DNA of 11,755 nucleotides from Gudongella sp034004165 (GCA_034004165.1 JAVEXI010000053.1:1-11755), one strand, 5' to 3'; counted from the stretch's first letter, positions 1 to 6,721 are shown. Made by a program: numbers and translations. The notes: generated from the sequence alone by a model not told the origin.

Positions 1-789
1 CCTTCTGTAATTCATTGATAAATCTGCGGTTGCTCTCCAAGAAAGAAGATACTTTTCAACCTTATCAAGCAAATAATTCAAAACTATTCCTACTATCAAC
101 AGAATAAAAATGCAAGACATAACACGTGCTATTTTGAAGAAAGAACTTGCGTAAGCTATCATCCAGCCAAACCCTGATGATGAACCTATATATTCTCCAA
201 TTATTGCACCCACTAGACTAGACCCTAACCCTACCCGAATCCCGGATAGAATAAAAGGCATACTAGATGGCACAACCACATGTATTAGTGTTTGCCACTT
301 CTTTGCCCCTAATAGATTAGCCGATTCGATAAGTTTTGGCTCTATACTCTGAATGCCGGCATAGGTTGAAAAAAACACGTGGAAAAATACCATGAAACCC
401 GCAAGAAATATCTTTGATGCAAGCCCTAATCCAAACCATAATATGTATACAGGAGCAAGTGTCAGCTGTGGAACCCCATGAATCGCAGATATAATTGGCA
501 ATAGTATTTTCCCAATTAAATCAAATTGACTTAACAACAACCCTACCGTGACTCCAATGATAGATCCATAGAATAATCCAATAAAAGCCTCTTTTAGTGT
601 TATTGATGTGTGCTTAACTAAATCGCCGCTCTTATAAAAAACTATCAGATCCTTAAAAATCTCACTTGGATAACTTGTGAAAAGAGTATTATACAGTTCG
701 GCTCTTGCAGCCCATTCCCAAGTTACTAGAAAAACTACAACTAATAACGTTCTTATGAATACAATATTGAATTTTTGTTTACCTTCCAC
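1..789 (-). CDS. ABC transporter permease, SsuC/TauC/ThiX type (partial, 3' end outside window)
   Basis: Reading the minus strand from a GTG at 789 gives 263 codons with no stop, running off the left edge. The start is supported by GGAGG at 796-800, six bases upstream; no in-frame ATG lies near. The protein has an N-terminal membrane segment (about residues 8-24), further segments near 67-86, 93-115, 124-143 and 190-210, and one near 225-242. Residues 155-178 (ESANLLGAKKW then a Val-Pro) match the EAA loop by which these permeases dock on their ATPase subunit. Family knowledge: such permeases form the membrane channel for uptake of sulfonates, taurine, nitrate or thiamine precursors with a lipoprotein binding subunit and an ATPase. 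The substrate cannot be told from the permease alone. At 263 residues and still open it is near the usual family length, so little is missing. Partner genes would lie to the left. Confidence 0.88.
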   Translation of the reverse strand, partial: MEGKQKFNIVFIRTLLVVVFLVTWEWAARAELYNTLFTSYPSEIFKDLIVFYKSGDLVKHTSITLKEAFIGLFYGSIIGVTVGLLLSQFDLIGKILLPIISAIHGVPQLTLAPVYILWFGLGLASKIFLAGFMVFFHVFFSTYAGIQSIEPKLIESANLLGAKKWQTLIHVVVPSSMPFILSGIRVGLGSSLVGAIIGEYIGSSSGFGWMIAYASSFFKIARVMSCIFILLIVGIVLNYLLDKVEKYLLSWRATADLSMNYRR

Positions 790-980
790 AAGGCACCTCC
801 AATCCTTCTTTTGTGTTACCAAATCACTCAAATATAACCTCTATACACATATTGAAACGGATAAATCCATAACATCAGTAGCATATCATAACAAATTTTA
901 AGGTTCTAATCGAAATAAGTTATAGTTGCCACTTCTCCTATTAATATTTTGAATATAGTAATTTAATCAAAATATGCAAA

Positions 981-1005
981 TGGGGACTGACCCCGCGGGG
1001 CTCCA
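981..1005. repeat. GGGGTC-type G+C-rich hairpin
   Basis: The stretch contains GGGGACTGACCCC followed by the perfect 10-bp palindrome CCCCGCGGGG (991-1000), with weakly matching outer ends TGGGG and CTCCA. It can fold in two alternative ways: GGGG 982-985 with CCCC 991-994, or the palindrome on itself. Read on the minus strand it contains CGGGGTCAG, which recurs in the hairpin at 8202-8226; its CGCGGGGTC also occurs in the terminator stem at 4571-4606. It may be a dispersed REP-like element. The surrounding DNA is AT-rich, so the base composition stands out. Confidence 0.5.
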
Positions 1006-1116
1006 ATCTACATTTTGTCACAAAGTTAACACTCTATCTAGGCAACGTGCTGCAGTTATGATAAAATGAAGCTAGATTATATCTACTTTTATGGTGTTTA
1101 TTCCTAAAAAATTTAT

Positions 1117-1122
1117 AAGGAG
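1117..1122 (+). promoter_or_regulatory. Ribosome binding site that sets the start of the membrane protein gene
   Basis: AAGGAG lies seven bases before the ATG at 1130, the ideal spacing. The more upstream in-frame ATG at 1091 has nothing comparable, so 1130 is preferred. Confidence 0.8.
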
Positions 1123-1129
1123 AATGCTT

Positions 1130-1936
1130 ATGGAAGGAAAGGTAAACGAAACTAAGAGTAATTCTTATGTAAATGAAGAGGACAACCTAATTTCCTGGCT
1201 TATTTATCTAGGAAAAACAGGTGTCCGAAGTCTACCCCAAATGGCGGCAAGCCTTGCAATAAAAATTGGGATAGTTATTTTGTTTCAATTAGTTTTTTGG
1301 TGGGAGGGAATTGCCAGGCATATCCCTTCAGTCATAAAGAAACCTGTCATCTTCCTTACTGCTACATACAATGACGTAATCCCCAAGACTCTCTACTGGA
1401 TTATCATCTTTACCTTCGGCATAAGACTATTTAATAGAATCAAAGAAAAGGGTTTTTCCAGTGCAATGAAGCCTCTTGCAAGACTTTTACCTGAAGTCAA
1501 AAGATCCTATGGTGCCTTAGGTGATAAAGCCCTATCATTGCTCCTTCTTGGGGGAGGTTTAGGTCTAATTATAGCCAATAACTTTGCTTCTTATAGCCGT
1601 TTCAGTGGTGCAAGAAATAAGATGGACAAATATTTTATCGCCCTGGTTATTTCCTTCACTATTTCCTATCTTATGGGTGAAGGTAGAAAACACTGGATTT
1701 TTAAGTTCAACAGGCTTTTGGCAAGTGACCTTTCAGGGCTTTTAAAAATTGAAAATAGGTATAATGACAACTATACCTACTTACTATTATCAGGCCTGGT
1801 TCTAGGGCTACTTGCTGATGCTCCTCTGATACTTATGAAGCTGAAATACGGTGGCTATATACTAGGTCTAATTGCTATTTTGGCAGGCGTTGCTTTGCCT
1901 TTCTTAGCACTAGGTAAGGTTGGGGATAAAAAATGA
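1130..1936 (+). CDS. Polytopic membrane protein of unknown function, first gene of the radical SAM operon
   Basis: I do not recognise a family. From the ATG at 1130 the product is 268 residues (281 if the unlikely ATG at 1091 were used). A polar N-terminus of about 20 residues (MEGKVNETKSNSYVNEEDN) precedes hydrophobic segments near 40-58, 85-101, 134-150, 168-183, 216-232 and 241-261, giving about six membrane spans and a short basic tail (GKVGDKK). Basic loops (RIKEKGFSSAMKPLARLLPEVKR, about 103-125, and GEGRKHWIFKFNR, about 183-195) are probably cytoplasmic by the positive-inside rule. It shows no ATPase, protease or transporter signature that I can see. Its stop overlaps the start of the radical SAM gene by 4 bp (ATGA), so the two are probably translationally coupled. 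A role as exporter, membrane anchor or immunity-like partner for the third gene's product is possible, but only inferred from context. Confidence 0.8.
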   Translation: MEGKVNETKSNSYVNEEDNLISWLIYLGKTGVRSLPQMAASLAIKIGIVILFQLVFWWEGIARHIPSVIKKPVIFLTATYNDVIPKTLYWIIIFTFGIRLFNRIKEKGFSSAMKPLARLLPEVKRSYGALGDKALSLLLLGGGLGLIIANNFASYSRFSGARNKMDKYFIALVISFTISYLMGEGRKHWIFKFNRLLASDLSGLLKIENRYNDNYTYLLLSGLVLGLLADAPLILMKLKYGGYILGLIAILAGVALPFLALGKVGDKK

Positions 1937-3048
1937 TTATAATCAAAGACGAAAAATACCACTACTTATCAATTTTTAATCCTGAAGATGGAACAGGTAT
2001 CAGGAGCAATGTTTATGAAGAAAATTTTTTAGTAACTGAAAAAGAGCCTTTTATGGGCAGTTTCCCTGAGCTCTTAGATATAGGGATTATGGGTTCCTGT
2101 GCCCATGGCAAAAGTGGCCTCTGTTTTCAATCTGGAGTGGAATGCTATCAAAGCGGCTCACTAGTACAAGAACCAGATATGACCCTAGATAAGTTTAGGC
2201 GACTTGTAGACCAGGCTAAGGGTCGAACCTTTCAAATAGCCTTAGGTGGCCGTGGAGATCCTGATATGCATCCCGATTTTGTAGCTATGATTAAATATGC
2301 AAGGGAAAATACTGTTGTACCTAATTTTACTACTTCTGGTTTTGGATTTAAGGATGAATTACTAGATCCTATAAAAACTTACTGTGGTGCGGCAGCTGTG
2401 AGTTGGTACAGAAACAAGTACACCTTCAAAGCTCTGGAAAAACTAGTAAACTACGGAATAAGAACCAATATACATTATTGTATTTCAAATGCAACCATAG
2501 ATGAAGCTATCCAAATGATTGAGAAAAGAAACTATCCAGAAGGAATAAATAGGATTATCTTTCTCCTCCACAAACCTATAGGCTTGGGTAGAGAGGAAAA
2601 CATCCTCGATGTTTCCGATGAAAGAGTCCAGTATTTCTTTAGCCTCTTTAATAAAAAGGAAAACCTGGATATTACTGGCTTTGACAGTTGTAGTGTCCCT
2701 GGATTAATAAATTTCACCTCAAAAATCGATCCTATGTGTATTGAGAGCTGTGAAGCAGGAAGATTTTCAGCCTATGTTTCTCCTGATTATAAGCTTTATC
2801 CCTGTAGTTTTGAACAGGATCCCTACTTTGGTGTTAGCCTTGAGGACCATAGTATTGAAGAAGCTTGGAACAGTCCACAATTCTTTGAATTTAGAGAAAG
2901 GTTTAATAATAAATGTGCTGGTTGCTTGGATTATGATCTATGTTTTGGTGGTTGTCCAGTAGTTCCAGATATAGTCCTATGCAATAGAGATTCTAAGCAG
3001 CTCATTGCCAGTGACGACCTGTATAAGGAAAGGGAGGGCATGTTATGA
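1933..3048 (+). CDS. Radical SAM/SPASM-like maturase with atypical CX7CX6C cluster motif
   Basis: This 371-residue protein reads as a peptide- or protein-modifying radical SAM enzyme. C56, C64 and C71, in GSCAHGKSGLC and GVECYQSG, are the likely ligands of the SAM-binding 4Fe-4S cluster, but the spacing is CX7CX6C rather than the classical CX3CX2C. GGRGDPDMHP at 105-114 resembles the GGEP-type SAM-binding motif. The C-terminus has a SPASM-like cysteine set: C269, C273, C291, then C328, C331, C337, C341 and C350 (CX2CX5CX3CX8C), which would bind auxiliary Fe-S clusters. In known families such SPASM enzymes modify ribosomally made peptides or proteins, for example by thioether formation or C-C crosslinks. 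It overlaps both neighbours by 4 bp (ATGA at 1933-1936 and 3045-3048), so all three products are probably made together. The downstream protein is the obvious candidate substrate. Fold assignment is fairly confident; chemistry and substrate are inferred. Confidence 0.85.
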   Translation: MIIIKDEKYHYLSIFNPEDGTGIRSNVYEENFLVTEKEPFMGSFPELLDIGIMGSCAHGKSGLCFQSGVECYQSGSLVQEPDMTLDKFRRLVDQAKGRTFQIALGGRGDPDMHPDFVAMIKYARENTVVPNFTTSGFGFKDELLDPIKTYCGAAAVSWYRNKYTFKALEKLVNYGIRTNIHYCISNATIDEAIQMIEKRNYPEGINRIIFLLHKPIGLGREENILDVSDERVQYFFSLFNKKENLDITGFDSCSVPGLINFTSKIDPMCIESCEAGRFSAYVSPDYKLYPCSFEQDPYFGVSLEDHSIEEAWNSPQFFEFRERFNNKCAGCLDYDLCFGGCPVVPDIVLCNRDSKQLIASDDLYKEREGML

Positions 3049-4535
3049 AGGTAAAAGTTGACTATGTTACAAACTCATCTAGTGAAGTTTTTGGCGTTGT
3101 TGTCCAAGATGCTGCATTGATAGGCGGCCTCATAGCAGTCCTTGCGGCTGCCTTTGAAGGCTGTAAAATAGATTCAGAAATGGCCGCCATAAAGGGGCCC
3201 CAAGCTGAGGACTTAGGAGCAGAAGCTGAAGAAATAGCTAGGGTTATTGCTGATGCAGCCCTTAAGGATGCAGAAAGACAGGATAAAATTGTTTCAGACG
3301 GCTATAAAGAAGCAGAAGATATACTGGATTCAGCAAAGTCATCTCTTGAAAGAGAGCTGGATGAATTAAGGAAAGCCTGGGCAGAATCTGATAAAACTGC
3401 TGATAAAACTGATCCTGCCTATAATGATTTCAATAAACAATATGAAGAATATGTAGATTACTTAGAGTCCCAAATCCAAGAAGCTAATCTAAGAAAGGAA
3501 CTGGTTCAGGCCGAAAAAGCCGAGTTCCAAGCCCAAAAAGATAGCCAGGATAGCTGGGTAAGGGAAAGACAGGCAGATTACATAGCCATAAAGGAAGAAA
3601 AAGCTATGCTGGAAGCAGTTGCAAAGGGCTATGATAAACCTGGCTACGATACAGCGGCTGTTCATGACAGGCTTAAACAGCTTGATGCAAGAGAGAAAGA
3701 ATTAGAAAGTATATTGGATGGTAAAAATGCTTCCATTGATTATAAAGCAGCAGATCGGGATCCAATTGGTCCTTCAAAAGAGTCTCTTTCTCTAACCAAT
3801 AAAATTCGAGAAGAAAGAGCTGCCTTTGAAAAAGCTGCCAAAAATGCGGATACAAAAAGAAGAGCTGAGCTAGAGGCTCAAATGGTAAAAAACATAGAGG
3901 AATACAAAGCTGCCATAAAATCTTCCAACAGATATGATATGGCTCTGTCAGCAGCAGAAACAGTTCAAGTTGGAGCAGATCTCGCTGTTGATGGCCTTTC
4001 TTATGTGACTGGTCCCGCAGGGCAACAGGTCAAGTTAGCCTATACAGCCTCCAAAGGTCTAGCATCAGGCATTGGAGAAGGAATGGCTGATCCAGAAAAT
4101 GCTGGTAAGCATCTGGCCAAAGGTATTCTTAATGCTGGAACTGAAGTCATAAAAGACAAGTTTAGTGCTGGAAACAAACCTTGGCAGGAAGCAGCTACCG
4201 GAATATTTAATGAAGGGCTTCAAAGTGCTATAGATGCCTCAATTAAAGGTGAAGATGTAATGGATTCTCTAGGCAAGGGATTAACAAAAGGAGTATTTGA
4301 AGCTGGAGTAGACAAAGGTCTGGATGCTATCAAGAATAAGCTTCCCATACCCAAAGGTACAGCAATAGATGCTAGTGGTGTCTCAGTAGGCAATCTCTTA
4401 AGCAATAACCCTCTGGCAACTAATATACTTAAGGAGAGTGCAAAAGAAGTAGGTGGTGGCTTCATAAAAGATCAAATAAAAGATACTATTACAGATCAAG
4501 TAGGCAAAGAAGCTGGATTTATAGATTCAGATTAA
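3045..4535 (+). CDS. Large coiled-coil protein with N-terminal VTNSSS motif; candidate radical SAM substrate
   Basis: The product is 496 residues and belongs to no family I can name. It starts MKVKVDYVTNSSSEVFGV; I recall similar (D-F/Y-V-T-N-S-S-S) N-termini on otherwise unrelated bacterial proteins, which suggests a recognition or modification tag. Residues about 18-37 are hydrophobic and small-residue rich (AALIGGLIAVLAAAF), followed by C40, the only cysteine in the protein. No classical signal peptide or lipobox is present. Residues about 50-310 are charged, alanine- and glutamate-rich and predicted to be long coiled coil. Residues about 315-496 are rich in Gly, Ala and Lys with repeated amphipathic stretches (such as GPAGQQVKLAYTASKG), reminiscent of membrane-active or toxin-carrier regions, but I cannot assign a function. 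GGGAGG at 3032-3037, seven bases upstream, supports the start. It overlaps the radical SAM gene by 4 bp and is followed by a terminator. Confidence 0.85.
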   Translation: MKVKVDYVTNSSSEVFGVVVQDAALIGGLIAVLAAAFEGCKIDSEMAAIKGPQAEDLGAEAEEIARVIADAALKDAERQDKIVSDGYKEAEDILDSAKSSLERELDELRKAWAESDKTADKTDPAYNDFNKQYEEYVDYLESQIQEANLRKELVQAEKAEFQAQKDSQDSWVRERQADYIAIKEEKAMLEAVAKGYDKPGYDTAAVHDRLKQLDAREKELESILDGKNASIDYKAADRDPIGPSKESLSLTNKIREERAAFEKAAKNADTKRRAELEAQMVKNIEEYKAAIKSSNRYDMALSAAETVQVGADLAVDGLSYVTGPAGQQVKLAYTASKGLASGIGEGMADPENAGKHLAKGILNAGTEVIKDKFSAGNKPWQEAATGIFNEGLQSAIDASIKGEDVMDSLGKGLTKGVFEAGVDKGLDAIKNKLPIPKGTAIDASGVSVGNLLSNNPLATNILKESAKEVGGGFIKDQIKDTITDQVGKEAGFIDSD

Positions 4536-4570
4536 AATAGCATAAGAGCAAAAATAAACTTGCACCAAAA

Positions 4571-4614
4571 TAGCTCGCGGGGTCTGTTTACAGAACCAGC
4601 GAGCTAATATTTTT
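4571..4614 (+). terminator. Intrinsic terminator of the radical SAM operon
   Basis: A perfect 8-bp stem TAGCTCGC (4571-4578) with GCGAGCTA (4599-4606) continues into an imperfect inner stem (GGTCTG with CAGAACC, one bulged A) around loop TTTA. AATATTTTT follows. It sits about 35 bp after the stop at 4535. The inner arm carries the CGCGGGGTC string shared with the hairpin at 981-1005. Confidence 0.85.
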
Positions 4615-4693
4615 AGTTATAAAATGAAAAATTTGTATATAATATAGATAATAGCAACAAAAAATCTCTGTTTTTCAATTTTGCTACCACTGG

Positions 4694-4722
4694 TTGACAA
4701 ATTGAATGGAGCTCTTTATGGT
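4694..4722 (+). promoter_or_regulatory. Putative sigma-A promoter of the membrane XRE regulator
   Basis: A perfect -35 TTGACA (4694-4699), a 17-bp spacer and TATGGT (4717-4722) lie about 55 bp before the start codon. CAATTT (4676-4681) and AAATTG (4699-4704) form an inverted repeat that touches the -35 box and could be an operator for autoregulation. A second TATAAT at 4638-4643 has no convincing -35. Confidence 0.5.
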
Positions 4723-4777
4723 ATGCAACTATTGAAAAATATATATTCTAAGTAGAAGAATATAAGGAGGTAATGAA

Positions 4778-5752
4778 ATGATCTTAGCAGACAAGATTTT
4801 ATATCATCGAAAAAAACTTGGTTTAAGTCAGGAAGAATTAGCTGAACAACTAAATGTATCACGTCAGTCTATATCTAAATGGGAAGGAGCGCAATCTATC
4901 CCTGATATGGATAAAATCATAAAGCTTAGCGATATATTTTCAGTTTCTATCGATTATTTGTTAAAAGATGAAATCCAAGAAGCAGAGTATATTGATGGAA
5001 AAGATATTGCAAGCCTTAGAAGAGTCAGTTTAGAAGAAGCAAATACTTTTATAGAGGCCAATAAGAAGCATGCTAAAAATATAGCAATTGGTGTCTTTCT
5101 ATGTATTGCCTCTCCTGTATTATTGATTTTGTTAAATAACTTCTATGAAAATGGATTTGGTCCTTTAAACGGGGATGTGGCAAGTGCTCTAGGACTTGTA
5201 ATACTAATTACAATGGTTGCAGCAGCGATTCCAATATTTATTAAATCAAACAATTCTATGGAACCATATGCATTCCTAAAAGAAGATTCTTTCGAGATAG
5301 AATATGGTGTTGAAAGTGCAGTAAGAAAGGAAAAGGAAATTCATAGAAATGATCATATCAAGAACCTAAGCCTGGGTATAGTGATAATTATAGTTTCTAT
5401 CATTCCAGCTATTATTTCGGAAGCTTTGAAAAATTTCCCGATTATTTACTCTATTGCTCCTGCCCTACTCATCTCAATGGTCGCTATTGGTGTACATCTT
5501 GTAGTTAAAACAAGTATTTACAATAGCTCATTCTCTATCATCTTGCAGGAAGGGAATTATACACCTAGCAAGAAGAAAAGTAACGTTATTTATGGAAGAA
5601 TTGCAGGAATTTACTGGTTGAGTACTGTCACCTTATATTTGGCAATTAGTTTCATATTTAACAAATGGGACTCTTCATGGGTCATTTGGCCTATCGCAGG
5701 TGTCTTATTTGGTGTAATAAGCATTATCGCTTCTATCTTTATTGATGATTAA
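4778..5752 (+). CDS. XRE-family transcriptional regulator with C-terminal membrane domain
   Basis: This 324-residue protein has an N-terminal Cro/CI helix-turn-helix (residues 5-61; LSQEELAEQLNVSRQSISKW is the helix-turn-helix core). A linker to about 100 follows, then six hydrophobic segments near 101-121, 136-155, 197-215, 222-243, 274-294 and 301-322. Such membrane-tailed XRE regulators are common in Firmicutes, where they probably couple an envelope signal to repression; the signal here is unknown. AAGGAGG at 4764-4770, seven bases upstream, fixes the start. It is convergent with hicB, and the two share a bidirectional terminator at 5756-5779. It is not in the same transcript as the radical SAM operon because a strong hairpin separates them, so a regulatory link to that operon is only a possibility. 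Confidence 0.92.
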   Translation: MILADKILYHRKKLGLSQEELAEQLNVSRQSISKWEGAQSIPDMDKIIKLSDIFSVSIDYLLKDEIQEAEYIDGKDIASLRRVSLEEANTFIEANKKHAKNIAIGVFLCIASPVLLILLNNFYENGFGPLNGDVASALGLVILITMVAAAIPIFIKSNNSMEPYAFLKEDSFEIEYGVESAVRKEKEIHRNDHIKNLSLGIVIIIVSIIPAIISEALKNFPIIYSIAPALLISMVAIGVHLVVKTSIYNSSFSIILQEGNYTPSKKKSNVIYGRIAGIYWLSTVTLYLAISFIFNKWDSSWVIWPIAGVLFGVISIIASIFIDD

Positions 5753-5755
5753 ATG

Positions 5756-5779
5756 AAAATAGCCCACATGGGCTATTTT
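5756..5779. terminator. Bidirectional terminator between the XRE regulator and hicB
   Basis: AAAATAGCCC (5756-5765) pairs perfectly with GGGCTATTTT (5770-5779) around loop ACAT, with U-tracts usable in both directions. The hicB stop codon TAG (5775-5773) lies in the stem. Confidence 0.9.
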
Positions 5780-6201
5780 TTATCTGTTCCATTTTTACTA
5801 ACATCATATATTCCCAATTTTTCTTTAATTGCTGTTTGAAGAATCTGTGAGAAATTTAGCTCATTTTCTACTCCTATGTCATTTAACCATTTTGGAATAG
5901 TCAATGTCTTCTTAATTGACTTATTTTCCATCTTATCCCTTACTGGCGACATCCAAACATTAATCCATGTGACTGACTCTCCATCGCACAAATTAATATC
6001 TTCCATTTTTGATGCTCGTGGAATTTCAATTCCGTCTTGCTCCATATCATATATACATAACTCAAGTACATCTCGGGCGCTATCTAAAGCATCTTCAAGA
6101 TTTTCTCCAAAAGTAAAGCAATTATAAATATCCGGAAATTTAACTTCATATATGCCATCATCCAAAGCTATTATAGCTGGAAAAATATATCGATTCTTCA
6201 T
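5773..6201 (-). CDS. hicB: HicB-type antitoxin
   Basis: The product is 142 residues. The N-terminal half (MKNRYIFPAI, then DGIYEVKFPDIYNCFTFGEN, then a helix ALDSARDVLELCIYDME, about 38-54) is the HicB RNase H-like fold that binds and blocks the HicA toxin. The C-terminus (about 97-130, KKTLTIPKWLNDIG then ELNFSQILQTAIKEKL) is a ribbon-helix-helix DNA-binding domain, so this HicB should also repress its own promoter. The ATG at 6201 is chosen because AGGAG (6212-6216) lies upstream and the fold begins at MKNRY; an upstream in-frame ATG at 6246 would overlap the end of hicA and has no ribosome binding site. It follows hicA by 41 bp, and a hairpin straddles the hicA stop. This toxin-first order is normal for hicAB. 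TA loci of this type are often horizontally acquired. Confidence 0.9.
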   Translation of the reverse strand: MKNRYIFPAIIALDDGIYEVKFPDIYNCFTFGENLEDALDSARDVLELCIYDMEQDGIEIPRASKMEDINLCDGESVTWINVWMSPVRDKMENKSIKKTLTIPKWLNDIGVENELNFSQILQTAIKEKLGIYDVSKNGTDKK

Positions 6202-6236
6202 ATCTACATCACTCCTATTTATTTTTAAGAAGCAGT

Positions 6237-6259
6237 CGGGGATCAAAATTCAATCCCCG
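6237..6259 (-). promoter_or_regulatory. Hairpin across the hicA stop codon, between hicA and hicB
   Basis: CGGGGAT (6237-6243) and ATCCCCG (6253-6259) form a perfect 7-bp stem with a 9-nt loop containing most of the hicA stop codon. No U-tract follows, so it may attenuate, stall ribosomes or mark an mRNA cleavage point rather than terminate. Confidence 0.5.
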
Positions 6260-6431
6260 TAATCCTTTGGATATTCTTTAAAGTACCCTTGGGGATATCT
6301 TTGCTTGTGCATTTAATAGGAACAGTTTCCCCTTTATCATTCCCATAAATCTCATGAGATCCACTAGTTCTTTTAAGCTCCCATCCATGCTCTTTCAAGA
6401 TTTTTACTACTTCTTTATAAGAATAAATGAT
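6243..6431 (-). CDS. hicA: HicA-type mRNA interferase toxin (no canonical start codon)
   Basis: The minus-strand frame ending at the TGA 6245-6243 encodes SYKEVVKILKEHGWELKR followed by TSGSHEIY, PIKCTSKDIPKGTLKNI and GIEF, a near-perfect HicA. HicA has a double-stranded-RNA-binding-like fold and cuts translated mRNA; the GSH histidine (about residue 26) is the catalytic residue and is present. Length from the expected start is about 62 residues, normal for the family. The oddity is the start: AGGTGGTG (6437-6444) is ideally placed, but the codon in the expected position is ATC (6431-6429), followed by ATT (6428-6426). No ATG, GTG or TTG occurs in frame before an upstream stop; a CTG lies at 6464-6462. 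It may use a rare ATT/ATC or CTG start, be a silenced toxin, or contain a sequencing error. Its partner hicB begins 41 bp downstream. Confidence 0.82.
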   Translation of the reverse strand: MIYSYKEVVKILKEHGWELKRTSGSHEIYGNDKGETVPIKCTSKDIPKGTLKNIQRITGIEF

Positions 6432-6436
6432 AAAAT

Positions 6437-6444
6437 CACCACCT
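6437..6444 (-). promoter_or_regulatory. Ribosome binding site upstream of the missing hicA start
   Basis: Minus-strand AGGTGGTG lies five bases (ATTTT) before the ATC at 6431. It marks where the ancestral start codon should be and suggests that ATC replaced ATG by a single change. Confidence 0.55.
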
Positions 6445-6526
6445 GCGCAGTATTTTCTTGTCAGGAGTTCCGATCCTTTTCAAATACAGAACACGAAAGA
6501 TTTTACTTCAATTTATTCTTACTTAA

Positions 6527-6555
6527 AGTATATACGTGTTTATAGCACGTGTCAA
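6527..6555 (-). promoter_or_regulatory. hicAB promoter with palindromic operator in the spacer
   Basis: Minus-strand TTGACA (6555-6550), a 17-bp spacer and TATACT (6532-6527) make a near-consensus sigma-A promoter. Inside it, ACGTG (6534-6538) and CACGT (6546-6550) form an inverted repeat with a 7-bp gap, filling the spacer between -10 and -35. This is where a ribbon-helix-helix HicB would block RNA polymerase. The untranslated leader to the expected hicA start would be about 90 nt. Confidence 0.75.
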
Positions 6556-6653
6556 TATTTGTTTTATATTCATATTTAGATTTTACATTATTTTATGTCT
6601 AGTAGACTAATATCTAAATTATTTATACCTTCTACCTGACAGAAAAACATTAA

Positions 6654-6698
6654 AAAGACGATAAAGCAACATATGAACTTTGTTGTATTATCGTCTTT
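6654..6698 (-). terminator. Terminator of the metallopeptidase-B3/4 operon
   Basis: AAAGACGATAA (6654-6664) pairs with TTATCGTCTTT (6688-6698), with an inner CAACA/TGTTG stem (6667-6671, 6681-6685). The hairpin lies 23 bp after the B3/4 gene on the minus strand and ends in U residues. It could work in both directions and insulates hicAB. Confidence 0.8.
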
Positions 6699-6721
6699 CC
6701 TTATCAAATATATTCTCTATC

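Larger units (their letters stand above)
790..1129. other. Divergent intergenic region between the permease and the radical SAM operon
   Basis: I see no gene here. The region must hold promoters for both directions. Minus-strand leader sequence ends in the GGAGG of the permease. On the plus side, an AT-rich TATGAT at 1057-1062 could be a -10 element, but no -35 at a proper distance was found. A G+C-rich hairpin lies at 981-1005 (listed separately). An ATG at 1091 has no ribosome binding site and is rejected as a start. Confidence 0.5.

Noticed and set aside
677..901. Plus-strand ORF of 74 codons over the permease start
   Set aside because: It is antisense to the first part of the permease and its ribosome binding site; no ribosome binding site of its own and no recognisable motif.
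790..1090. Riboswitch upstream of the permease
   Set aside because: I could not find the conserved core of a TPP, SAM or other riboswitch in either direction.
1091..1129. Upstream ATG for the membrane protein
   Set aside because: No ribosome binding site; AAGGAG at 1117-1122 points to the ATG at 1130.
3673..3855. Minus-strand ORF inside the coiled-coil gene, and similar ones at 4220-4465 and 2532-2717
   Set aside because: Antisense shadows with no ribosome binding site and low-complexity composition.
6202..6246. 15-residue N-terminal extension of HicB
   Set aside because: It would overlap the end of hicA; the HicB fold and an AGGAG site favour 6201.
6354..6545. Plus-strand ORF of 63 codons
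   Set aside because: Shadow of hicA and its promoter on the other strand.
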